A stretch of 64,000 bases of DNA from the NCBI GenBank assembly GCA_034620365.1, contig JAQGEQ010000263.1:1550001-1614000 (forward strand), read 5' to 3'. This stretch comes from Pegea sp. RAD2-039 (taxonomy: Eukaryota; Chordata; Thaliacea; Salpida; Salpidae). Below are positions 52,601-61,916 of this stretch, one piece after another (position 1 is the stretch's first letter; the number at the start of each line of letters is the position of its first letter). The notes below the pieces were generated by a model. The model did not search any database. It saw only the letters and a list, made by a program, of their open reading frames with translations, and was not told the DNA's origin. The translations under genes and the position numbers were made by a program.

Positions 52601-54247
52601 GGGACCTACAGATTAAAAACTCCTCCGGTTTTGCTCGGATACACATTTGATGAAAGAGTATGAAAGTGATCTTTTGAAATGATCTTCTTCACTATTTGAT
52701 CTTCACAGAAAGTTGCTTCTGTCGGAACATTTGATGATTTCCAGAATGGTTACAGATCAAACAGCTTCGGGACTTATTTGAATGTCTTCATCACTATTGA
52801 TCCTATTCTTAAGCCTATGGATCCACCCAGACTCAAATTTGAAACTCAGGAGCCAGATGATCTCATCAATCACGCCATCATCTACATCAATCAGTGTAAA
52901 GCGAAGTTCCCGAAACGGAACGTCAAAGCAACTGTTGTCGACATCAAAGGCGAATCAGTCTTCATCACCAGGTTGTAAACTGATTTCTCGATTAAATCTC
53001 ATCTATTTGAATTTTTCTAGATTTATTTCTCCCATCAAGCCCCCAGCGGAGTTACTTGAGTTAAGTGATCCTAACACGATCAATACAGCATCCAGATTAG
53101 CAAGATTTGTGTCTTTGATTCCGACAGAATCAGATAATGTCGCTTACTCAGGTGTTTGTGACTTATGGTGCACATGTGATCAGGTATTATGTCTTTGATC
53201 ATCAACATCTGCTCATCTTTGATTTCAGTTCCTGCACATGTTATGTGGAGATGAAGAAGAACATGCTGTCTTATTACTCAATTATTTTCTTTATCTGGGT
53301 AAAGAGGCGTACTTGTTGCTTGCAAATGCAGTTCCAGAAGGAGATACCGCTTATGTGTTGACAATTGAACGTAAAACTCAAGTGAGGACTTTTTACAAGA
53401 TTTTAAATTTATTGTTGATTTCTCCGATAATTTCAGGAATTTCTGTTTTGGAACGCGTGTACTGGTCAATATTACTCCCATAAGGACCCTTTGTGTCCTC
53501 TTAGTTGTATAGGCGCAGTTGTAAACAAAGAAAATATTTGGTTTAATATTCAACCGCACAGTAATCCGATTGACATTTCATATAATGTAAGTTGAGACGA
53601 ATATTTGGTGATGTTTCAAAATATCTTTCATAGTTTCAACAATCAAAAGATTGGAAACCCTTCTTTACATCAAAATACCCAAACCCAGGACTTTCAACTA
53701 ATCAACCTGACTCTCTTGTGTACGTGGTTCCTGAACAGAGTTACGTTTCACAACTAGCTGATAAAATTGAAAGAATATTAAAGGTTTTGTTGGATGTGAA
53801 AATTAATTGTTCGAATTTACAATTGTTAATCTCAGGAACGATTTGTTAGTTGGAGAGCCAGAAATCTAACAAAATGGAATCGAACTGGCAACTCAGCGTT
53901 GTTTAAGATTGTCAAGGAGCTAGAAAAAAGTTATGAACGGCGATCTTGTGAGTTGAATCATTCAAAGACATAATCATCAATAATTTAAATATTCAGCTGA
54001 AGTAAACCATGGTGAAATCATTAAAGAAGTTTTAGGAGATGTACAATTCACTGGTTTTCCGATGGATATGCCGTTCACTGATGTTGAAAGTATCATTTCA
54101 GCTGTTAAAGCTACTGAAGTCCATAAAATACAAGAACGTGACGTGGAATTCTCGCTTGCAGTCCATATCCACGCTTATCCAGGTGCCGTCTTTGCTGCCT
54201 GGATATACATTGCAGCTATTATCAACAAACGAAGATTCCAATTCTAA
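46671..54247 (+). CDS. CC2D2A: CC2D2A homologue, 26 exons, 1653 aa
   Basis: CC2D2A is a scaffold of the MKS/B9 module at the ciliary transition zone, gating membrane-protein entry. Exons: 46671-46925, 47313-47383, 48293-48445, 48492-48593, 48640-48785, 48842-49037, 49234-49498, 49551-49776, 49830-50032, 50085-50219, 50283-50366, 50426-50564, 50610-50854, 50912-51445, 51496-51700, 51748-51851, 51902-52136, 52186-52420, 52471-52657, 52709-52971, 53021-53183, 53229-53381, 53437-53586, 53634-53783, 53836-53947 and 53997-54247. Every junction keeps phase, giving 4962 coding bases; human has 1620 residues. In order: disordered basic N-terminus (1-180), conserved block from about 308 ([10 protein letters not shown]), coiled coil (about 495-620), N-terminal C2-like domain (about 690), classical C2 (about 1060-1180; [14 protein letters not shown]), a transglutaminase-like domain (about 1370-1480; [28 protein letters not shown]) and the conserved end [19 protein letters not shown]. 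The first two introns (387 and 909 bp) are long, the rest about 45-200 bp. Confidence 0.95.
47190..47293 (+). repeat. 48-bp tandem duplication in CC2D2A intron 1
   Basis: Two identical 48-bp copies (47190-47237 and 47238-47285) are followed by the first 8 bases of a third. The unit begins ATTAGTTTGTTATATTTT. The duplication ends about 20 bp before the acceptor of exon 2. Absence of mismatches between the copies points to a recent event. Confidence 0.9.
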
Positions 54248-54675
54248 TCAAAATTGAGTTTTAATCAAGATTAAAGCCCAGATCAATCCATCTATTTGTC
54301 GCCTTTCACTGTAATTGTATGATTTTCTACTTTGACAAGTTGTATTGGAGCTTGTCTCTGTGCTGTTTATTACTCGTTAGTTATTTATTGATTTATTTAT
54401 TGAGTAATTTCACAAATAGTTTCATCTGAACATCTTACCACCTGAAAATTTGTCCATCTATTTTATTTGTAGTTCGGGAATAATGTTTTTAGGCCAAATT
54501 GTTTCACTGTTGTAGACAACTTGTAAAAATTGGATGTTCACTGTGAGTAATGTTTTCAGACACAATTGTAATTCAACATTATTTTTTACACTTTTTTTAT
54601 TTTCTTAGTTTCATCGTTTTTTATTACACAAGTTGTTAAAGTTGTCATCTTGCTTTTAACATAAGATCCAACTCA

Positions 54676-54681
54676 AATAAA
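54676..54681 (+). promoter_or_regulatory. Candidate polyadenylation signal AATAAA of CC2D2A
   Basis: An exact AATAAA about 430 bp after the CC2D2A stop. The sequence between them is less extreme in AT content than the DNA further downstream, consistent with a transcribed 3' UTR. Position is the only other support. Confidence 0.35.
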
Positions 54682-55958
54682 AGATTTGAAAAATCTAAAT
54701 TTACTTTGGTAGTATTATTTTTACTTTTATCTCAAAGTATAAATTAGTTTCAAGAAATTAAAATTAAAAAAAAAGTAGTTGATTGTTAAATAAAAAGTTC
54801 TTGATAAATATAAAGTTGTTCATAGAAGTTGTTTTTCGATATTTAATAAGTTACTAAAAGAATATTTATGATGCTTTTCTTAAACAGAGGAAATATAAGA
54901 CAGATTTCATAAAAGTATGTTTACTAGTTGGTTAAGTTATCATAAGCAAGGTCACACATTGAAGTATTTATCGCGCTAGATGTTGATTAACTATTATATT
55001 TAAAAAAATAGCGTGATAGGCTACCTTAACGCCTCAAATAGTCAAAGTTTGTTAAGAGAAGTCTTTAATTAGTCTTCTTAAGACTTTCTCCTTGCAACTT
55101 CTTTGTGGCAATTGATCTTTAAGGTCATGTTGCTTCTCAACATTAAACACTTTTATATACATAAGACACAAAAATGCCTTTTTATATACTTTAGTTTGAA
55201 ATCTTTTTTTAATCATTTTGAAATGTCCAAATTTCTTTCTGAAGACTTTGAATAGTTTTCAAGTTTTCTTCACATCTTGATAACAGTAAACAATTTACTT
55301 CAAATAAAACTGATCGTTACCTGTGTGTTGTAGCGACCTGCATGACAAAAAAACACGATTACTATTAGCAGGGTTACCAACGATTTAAATCAAAATTGAG
55401 ATTATGTGATAAAATAGTTGGTACAAAAATTGCAAAATTTGACCAACAACCGCAATTTCTTAAGCAAAAAAAAAGTTAAATGTTTATTCTAGAAAATGTA
55501 ATCAAAAGTTAAATTGAAAATTGGGTAACAACAGAACAATATTTCCAAATTTGTTGTCATCATTTTCCCATATTTTTTAAACATCATCTTAAAAAACTCA
55601 AATTTAAAATAAAACGAAAACTTTTTTGGAATAAAAGAATATTGTTTATATGAAGAAATTGTTCTACTTGTCTTTTCCATCTGTCTGCTACTTGTTTTAA
55701 CTTTTGTAACCAAGTTTTTATGACTATCCACTAACTTGATTGTTAGAAAGTAATTAATAAAGCAGATGACAAACTAAATTATTCATTTCGATAAAAATTT
55801 ATCAAATATTTTGGAATGATGATATTTTCTTGATTTTTAAAATACTTTTTAAGAACTGCACAAAAACTTAATCAGAAATCTTACAAATGTGAAGATCTTT
55901 GATATTTCTTAGCAATCAAGCAACAAATTCAAGACCCTATCAACTAGAATCAACTTCT
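54682..55958. other. Convergent intergenic region, no gene seen
   Basis: AT-rich DNA between CC2D2A (plus strand) and the first ARF-like gene (minus strand). An 80-codon open frame on the minus strand near 55.6 kb has no motif and is probably chance. Confidence 0.5.
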
Positions 55959-56513
55959 TCAAAAATTTGCAGATAATTCACTCTTTTTTTTCAAATCACA
56001 TTTGAAGAGTTTCTGGATTTGTTTAATTGATTGCTGATAAAATGATTGGTCATCAATCGAACCAGCTTGAATAAACCAATCACGATTCTTTAACAAGTTT
56101 TCGAGATTCAAGTAACGCGTCAAATAGTCGATCTCCCGCGCTTCTGGAAGATCTTGTTTATTTGCGATTACCGCGATGGGTTGCTTGTCAAATGATGTCA
56201 TCTTCACCACTCTTTTAAGCTCTTCTCTTGCTTCTGTGAGTCTGAATCCATCAGAACTATCCACTACAAACACAATTGCATCTGCTGTAGGCAACATCAG
56301 GTCCCAAAAACCGCGATACCCTGGTCTCCCTGGCAACTCAACCACTTTTGCTTTCTTCTTTTTGCCTTTTATCATCACTTTACTATCCAGTATATTTAAG
56401 CCTCCACTCAAAAATCTCGTTTGCGTGATGTCACGAAGAATCGAAGACTTTCCTGATCCTTGCATCCCGATCACAGTGATAGTGGGTCTAAATCTTGAGG
56501 TTGAATTGCCCAT
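55959..56513 (-). CDS. Divergent ARF-like small GTPase A, intronless, 184 aa, potential N-myristoylation
   Basis: The length and motif order are those of the ARF/ARL family. The protein begins MGNSTSRF, a good N-myristoylation context (Gly2, Ser6), as in ARFs that anchor to membranes. The P-loop GMQGSGKS is at 16-23 (ARF GLDNAGKT). AIVFVVDSSD follows around 79-88, the guanine-specificity motif NKQD is at 118-121, and IQAGS (138-142) stands where ARFs have IQATCA. The switch regions are abnormal. The WDxGGQ motif is replaced by VELPGR (58-63), losing both the Asp and the catalytic Gln, and no PTIGFN switch I can be seen. Nucleotide binding is likely, but GTP hydrolysis and the usual switch mechanism are doubtful. 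No intron interrupts the frame. It is the first of three such genes within 6 kb, and the partner is unknown. Confidence 0.8.
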   Translation of the reverse strand: MGNSTSRFRPTITVIGMQGSGKSSILRDITQTRFLSGGLNILDSKVMIKGKKKKAKVVELPGRPGYRGFWDLMLPTADAIVFVVDSSDGFRLTEAREELKRVVKMTSFDKQPIAVIANKQDLPEAREIDYLTRYLNLENLLKNRDWFIQAGSIDDQSFYQQSIKQIQKLFKCDLKKKSELSANF

Positions 56514-59280
56514 TTTCTAGTTTTTAATTTTTTTAACTTATTTTTGCTGCAAAGTTAAAAAAATTTCAAAAAAATTGAAAATTTTTGGTTTGATAAAATA
56601 TATAAAATAAGAAACTAATTTTCAGTCATTTTAGACAATTATTCAGCATGAAAGAAAGTTCCGAAAAAAAACTTTCTCATTTCTCTATAACTAAACATCA
56701 ATTTGATAAAAATCTTATAAATCCTTACATATCAAAAGTAAATAGCCTTAAAGAAAACTAAGAAATACTGGCTATTAGCGAAAACTAAGAAATACTGCCT
56801 ATTAGCGAAAACTAAAGAAACAAAATTATTTTCACTTAAAATCGACTAACAATTTTCTAAAGTTTTTCTAGAACTGATTTTTAAAGTTTATATAAAAAGT
56901 TCTTCTTATAGTTAGTTTGAGATAATTTTGTTTACTTAAAATTGATTTTATTGAGAAAATTAGTTTTAAAACAGAGCAATTTAAAATTAAATTTGAAAAA
57001 AAATATGAAATTTTTAAAAAAATTAATGTAATTTGTTATTTTGCAGATTTGTTGCGAACGTTCAAATTTATGATGAAAATTTTATCAAAATTTATTTCAA
57101 TTATCCATTAATTTGATGTAATATTTCAAAAAGTTTTATTTGGAAATTGTTTCAGTTTTTTATTCATGAATTTATTGATGATTTTTTAATTATTTTATTC
57201 AAAGTTTTTATCTTTGCTGTATTTCTGTAAGTTTTTTCTACTGATAGTAAATTTCAAAGTTTACCTTCTTCAAAAATTTATCAAACATCAAATTATTCTG
57301 AATTGAGTTTTAAAAAAAATTAATAATTTAAAATATTAACTTGTTAGAACTGACATTCTGAAGAAAAATTTCGCAAAGCTGACTAATGTTTTTACTTAAA
57401 ACTAGAAAACATCTATTTGAACTTTATTTGAATATATAATAAAGTTTTAATTTTAAACTTAATTTATAAAAATATTAGAATAAGTTTTCGATAGACTCAA
57501 AAATATTTACCATTTTAAATCAGTATTTACTTGATACAGCTAAAAATAAACAAAATTTAATATAAGCTTAAAAAATAAATAATTTGTTTCTATAAAATTC
57601 ATCTTATATAAAAAAAAAGCTTTCAATTTTAATAAAATATTAGTTTATATTAATCTTGGTAAACCATTTACAATAATAAAATGAAATAAAGCATTTCCTA
57701 ATGCTATTTTTTAAATTATTGATATGAACTTTATACTAATTAATTACATTTCTAAATTTCAATTAACCTAATAATAGCAGAAAAATAACTTGCCAATGAT
57801 TGATTAAAGTAATGGAAATTAATCTATTCAATCTCTAAAATCAGATTTGTCAAACTATTGTTGCAGAAAAAATTATTTCAATGGAAAAATTCTTATTTTA
57901 TTTCAACTGTTGACTTTGTTACCCTGCTTTTTTAATTGTCCTAAAAATATAATATTGCTAAAAGGATTTTTTTTTCAATTAGTGAAATATTTATTAATAA
58001 GATATTTTATCGAGTTACTTAAAATCTAAAACACTTTAATTAAATTTACACGTGTTTAGTTACCAAATATATCTGTACTAGCTTTCTATAGAACAAAAAC
58101 ATTTTGGCTTCCAAAAACAAATTTATTGTTCGATTTAAAACAACATTCAGATCATTAAGAAGCTTTTTAAAAATATTTCATTTTTGTAACGGTTGATTCG
58201 CGTTTTAAGGTAATTAAAAGAAAAATATTCAAAACTAGCTTACATCATTAAGCTTACATAACCTAAATACACATCAAAAGTCATAGTATAAGTATAATTA
58301 TCAACTTAATGTTTTCAAAGAATATTGATCTTAATATATTTTAAATAGTTCAAAGTAAATATAGTAACATCAAATAAAGTTCGGAAATTTTCTTTAGATT
58401 CTGATATGATACATTTAATATAACAAGAGTTAAGTAAACTAAAAAATTTGCATAAGTATTGTACAATTAAAAAGTAGAATTATTTTATAAAGATATTATG
58501 TTACAGTAGAGTACCAGGAAAATATCTCAATAAAAGGAGAAAGATTTGTACAAACAAAAGTAAAGAACAAAATAGTTGACTTTAAATAAACTAAGGTTTA
58601 TTTTTGATATTATTTTTATTATTCTTTTACTGATAGTAAAATAATTCTATTAGTTTCCAGTCTTATTTATTTATCAGTTAGTTAATTTTAGATACATCTT
58701 AAAAGAAGAAAATTTAAGTGAATATGCAAGTCATAAAGTGTGAAGATTGTTTGATTTTATAAAATTGATTATCATTTAAATATTTAGGATCTTTAGTTTA
58801 ATTATCAAAAAATTATTGAAAAAATAGTTTAAAAAAAACAAGCTTTATATTTTACAAGTAAATAAAAAGAAAAACTCACAAGTATTATTTACTCACTAAA
58901 TATAGAAATTATAAAAGTAAAACCTACCCCTTTTCGTTCAAGTTGTATTTATAATCATTTGTTAAAAGTATTCTGTTTTATTAAAGTCATATACCTTAAA
59001 TTTATAAGTTTAATCTTTTACAAATTTTCAATTCTTAAAATTGATTTTAAACAAATATTAAAACTATTTTTCACAAAAGTGCAAAAAAATGAACTATTTT
59101 ATTGTAAAAATTTGTGTTGGTCGATCAAGAAATAAAATTTATTACATTAGACCTTTAGATAGACTTTAAAACTTCTTTGAATTTTCATAATTTAATGTTT
59201 TGATTATATTTACCCTAAAAATTTAAATACTTTATAATTAAACTTAGATCATTTTGTAATCCTTTTTTAAACTCTTAATC
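56514..59280. other. Divergent intergenic region between ARF-like genes A and B
   Basis: Genes A (minus) and B (plus) are head-to-head, 2.77 kb apart. The stretch is extremely AT-rich, contains the short tandem repeat listed at 56753-56816, and shows no exon or RNA gene. Confidence 0.5.
56753..56816 (+). repeat. 27-bp tandem repeat, 2.4 copies
   Basis: The unit GAAAACTAAGAAATACTGGC plus TATTAGC occurs at 56753-56779 and again at 56780-56806 with one mismatch (GGC to GCC), then 10 bases of a third copy. It lies about 240 bp upstream of the start codon of ARF-like gene A. Confidence 0.9.
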
Positions 59281-59862
59281 ATGGATGCTATCAAAAACAA
59301 ATTATCAATGAGTTTAATCAAGATGAAATTGATTTCATTTACACCAAGTGTTTTGTTTGTTGGGCCTAAGGGAGCTGGAAAAACAACAATTATTAACAAG
59401 TTGAAAGAAAGTAACGAGGAAGCATTGCCATCATCTCAAGCACAGGTTCAAGTACTGAAAATAGGAAAGAAAACAAAAGCCAAAGTTGTTGACTGTCCTG
59501 GCTCCACTTCGCATAGGCTTCATAATTTATCAGATTTTGATGCAATTGTCTTTGTTGTTGATAGTGGTAACGAAAAAATGTTTAAATTTGCTAAACTAGA
59601 ACTAACAAGGCTTGTAGGTTCTACATCTTTAAGGAAAACACCAATTTTAATACTTGCAAATAAACAAGATTGTGATTCTGCAGTCAGCGTTGAACAAATA
59701 GTTAATCGCTTAAATATCAAATCACTCCTAAACGATAGAATTTGGCAAATAGAACCCTGTAGTACTGTAAGTAACTTTGGATATTTAATTTCAATGAAGC
59801 AACTAAAACATATGATACTACAAAAAAAGCGGAATAGTTATTTTACTTATATCTTTATTTAA
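59281..59862 (+). CDS. Divergent ARF-like small GTPase B, intronless, 193 aa
   Basis: A single uninterrupted frame from ATG 59281. The P-loop GPKGAGKT is at 28-35, AIVFVVDSG at 88-96, LANKQD at 125-130 (NKQD 127-130), and EPCST at 158-162 is at the position of the ARF SA/IQATCA loop. The N-terminus MDAIKNKLSMSLIKMKLISF is longer than in a typical ARF, lacks Gly2 and looks amphipathic. The switch II motif is VDCPGS (70-75) instead of WDxGGQ, keeping Asp but losing the second Gly and the catalytic Gln, and a PTIGFN-like switch I is absent. The segment KTKAKVVDCPG resembles KKKAKVVELPG of gene A, so the two share a recent ancestor relative to ordinary ARLs. The C-terminal tail ends in aromatic residues (NSYFTYIFI). 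The function is unknown. Confidence 0.8.
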   Translation: MDAIKNKLSMSLIKMKLISFTPSVLFVGPKGAGKTTIINKLKESNEEALPSSQAQVQVLKIGKKTKAKVVDCPGSTSHRLHNLSDFDAIVFVVDSGNEKMFKFAKLELTRLVGSTSLRKTPILILANKQDCDSAVSVEQIVNRLNIKSLLNDRIWQIEPCSTVSNFGYLISMKQLKHMILQKKRNSYFTYIFI

Positions 59863-60560
59863 TTGAAAACAATTACTTATATATCAAATATCTTTTCTAT
59901 AACATCTATAAAAATAATCTTTTTGTTTTTACTTCTTTTGCAAGCCTACATTTTCTTACTTAAAATACAACAACTTGTTCTCCGATATTTCTTATAAAAA
60001 TAATTTGAAACAGATACATTAAGACAAGCATTATATTCTAATAAAGTTAAACATACAAACTTCCTGACATTTTGTTTATATTTATGTTTATTGCTCTAAA
60101 AGGCTAAAACTCAACTTATTAAATCTAAAACACTCAATTAAATGAATTGGAAAAAATTACTTTGACTTACTAATCTGTAAAACCTGTGTTATATAAGTAC
60201 TTTTGAGTTTTTGATCTAAAGTAATAAAGATCTCTTAATAAATTCTAGACTAATGCATTATAAAATATAACTTTTTTATAAAATAACTTTTTTGACCGCT
60301 TTTGCTTAAATCGATTTACTAAAGTTTATTACAAAAGTTAACTTTCTTGTGTAATCATAACTATTGTCTTATATTGTGAAATTAGACTTTTACATAAAGT
60401 TGAAATTCATGGTTTCAAACAGTATAAATAACAAAGAAATTTTGATTCATCAGAAGCGAAATCAAAAAGAATAGTAAACTTAAAATAAAAATTAATTGAA
60501 ATTAGAAGCATTACAAATTTTCGGTCGGTTAGAAATTAAATCATTTGTAAATCAGCTTAG
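59863..60560. other. Gene-free stretch after ARF-like gene B
   Basis: AT-rich DNA with no exon, RNA gene or clear regulatory element. No exact AATAAA lies within the first 100 bp after the stop of gene B. Confidence 0.45.
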
Positions 60561-60985
60561 TTAGTTAGTCTTTTTTCTTTATTCTGGCCTGCTTCGATTG
60601 AGAACGGCTATGCATATATATGCGTAAGTGTATAAGTGCCAGGGCAGAAGTTTTGGAATCCAGTTGCTGCCCGTGCAGCAGGATTTCACTCTTAATGCCA
60701 GCTAGGTTATGCATCGGAACAGACAGACTGATGCAGCTGCGCCTAGCTGGCGTCGCATGATTTTCCAGAATGACACTAAGTTAAGTGACGAACTGTCCAC
60801 GGGGCTCCAACTCTAGCTTTAAATTCAGAGTCTTGCATCTCCTAGAAGTGTTCACACTCACAGGGCCTTTCTACCCGGGTTTTTTACATTTACTTTTTCT
60901 TAGCACCAATATATGCCTACCTGGGATCGAACCCGAAAACACCCGCTCGGTAGGTAGTTATGGTGACCACTTCACCCAACACAAC
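60560..60985 (-). repeat. Long tRNA-derived SINE, minus strand
   Basis: This GC-richer island stands out sharply from its flanks. On the minus strand it starts near 60985 with TTGGGTGAAGTGGTCACC, which is like a tRNA 5' half with an A-box region. It continues to a perfect B box GGGTTCGATCCC at 60934-60923, followed by CAGGTAGGCATATA. The flanks of the B box (CGGGTT.GA.CCCAGGT.G, then CATAT) match the SINE head at 29.33-29.41 kb on the plus strand, so both derive from the same tRNA family. The roughly 320-bp body that follows shows no LINE tail like that of the 29-kb copy. An A-rich end lies near 60565-60580. No target-site duplication was found. Confidence 0.65.
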
Positions 60986-61369
60986 TAGTTCACCTTTATT
61001 TAGTTATCTATTGGTAACAAAGAATTAGCTTTTTCTTAAGAGAGCAGACCTAGATCAGTTTATCTTAATTTAAGATCCTATGAATACCACAACAAGATCC
61101 CGCTAGTCACCAACTGACACATTCATCTTAATGAAAAGACTAAATTTCAATCTTATCTTAAATATTTTTCTACTTTTATTTTGCTCGGTCGCGACTATTG
61201 AGTCATTTCATTTCTTGAAGGGCCGCTAAAAAAAGATCGGGCCCTCGAAAGCTCGAAGGAAATTATGTAACGGTCAAAAGTAGAAAAAATAATTGATTAT
61301 AAACTTTTTAATAAATAAATGTTCTATATTTTAAACCAAACAGAGTTTTAATTCAATTTTTTGATAAAA
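60986..61369. other. Upstream region of ARF-like gene C with a GC-richer segment
   Basis: No gene is seen. A less AT-rich segment at about 61183-61260 contains GGGCCGCT and CGGGCCCTCG around an A-rich spacer, then CTCGAAAGCTCGAAGG. It could be the edge of another repeat or a promoter-proximal element of gene C. I cannot distinguish these. Confidence 0.3.
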
Positions 61370-61912
61370 ATGTGCAAACAGAAATATTTGCCAGAAATTC
61401 TGCTCGTCGGATTAGACGGAGCAGGAAAGACTGAATTAATTCGTAATCTAAACAAAGAGCCTCTTGCAGATGATCAAAATAGAGGAGTCAAATCATATAT
61501 ATGTAAGATTGGAAAAAACTCAAAAGCTGAGATTTATGATTTTGTGGGAAATAAAAATATGAGAATGAATTGGTTAAGTTACCTGGAAACAACAGATGCT
61601 TTAATTTTCATGGTGGACAGTGGTGATGTACACCGTCTTAAAGAGGCTAAAAGTGAGTTGATTAAGATTTGTGGAAAACTTCCCTCATTAAATACTCCTA
61701 TTATGGTGATGGCAAACAAACAAGATGATCCGATAGCTGTTTGTAAGGAAACCATCCGGGAATTATTTGGATTAAGATTCATGATGGGTCTACGACCTTG
61801 GGATATTCAGGCTACTTCTAATAGTGACAAAAAGACTTACAAGCAAGCTTTGAAAAAACTTCAACGTATGATTCATAAATCTCGGAAATTAAACAGAAAG
61901 TTTAATTTTTAA
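61370..61912 (+). CDS. Divergent ARF-like small GTPase C, intronless, 180 aa
   Basis: Start ATG is at 61370; the three upstream codons are in frame but contain no ATG. This is the most ARF-like of the three. The P-loop GLDGAGKT (14-21) is close to the ARF GLDNAGKT, ALIFMVDSGD is at 77-86, NKQD is at 116-119, and WDIQATS (144-150) matches the ARF W.IQAT block. Switch II is nevertheless YDFVGN (56-61) instead of WDxGGQ, so the first Gly and the Gln are lost. It lacks Gly2 and the N-terminal amphipathic helix of ARFs, starting almost at the first beta strand. The C-terminus is strongly basic (HKSRKLNRKFNF). The shared KIGK..KAxxxD segment (IGKNSKAEIYD here, IGKKTKAKVVD in gene B) links it to gene B. 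Its function is unknown. Confidence 0.82.
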   Translation: MCKQKYLPEILLVGLDGAGKTELIRNLNKEPLADDQNRGVKSYICKIGKNSKAEIYDFVGNKNMRMNWLSYLETTDALIFMVDSGDVHRLKEAKSELIKICGKLPSLNTPIMVMANKQDDPIAVCKETIRELFGLRFMMGLRPWDIQATSNSDKKTYKQALKKLQRMIHKSRKLNRKFNF

Positions 61913-61916
61913 TAAA
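61911..61916 (+). promoter_or_regulatory. AATAAA overlapping the stop codon of ARF-like gene C
   Basis: The stop TAA (61910-61912) overlaps an exact AATAAA. If used, the 3' UTR would be only about 10-30 bases. Other signals downstream are possible. Confidence 0.3.

Noticed and set aside
60905-60985. A functional tRNA gene on the minus strand
   Set aside because: The B box is perfect, but I could not fold a proper acceptor stem, and the sequence runs on into a long repeat body, so a SINE head is the better reading.
60785-60988. A 67-codon plus-strand frame with Pro/Gly-rich content
   Set aside because: It lies inside the minus-strand tRNA-derived SINE. Its GC-rich codons come from the repeat and no protein family is recognisable.
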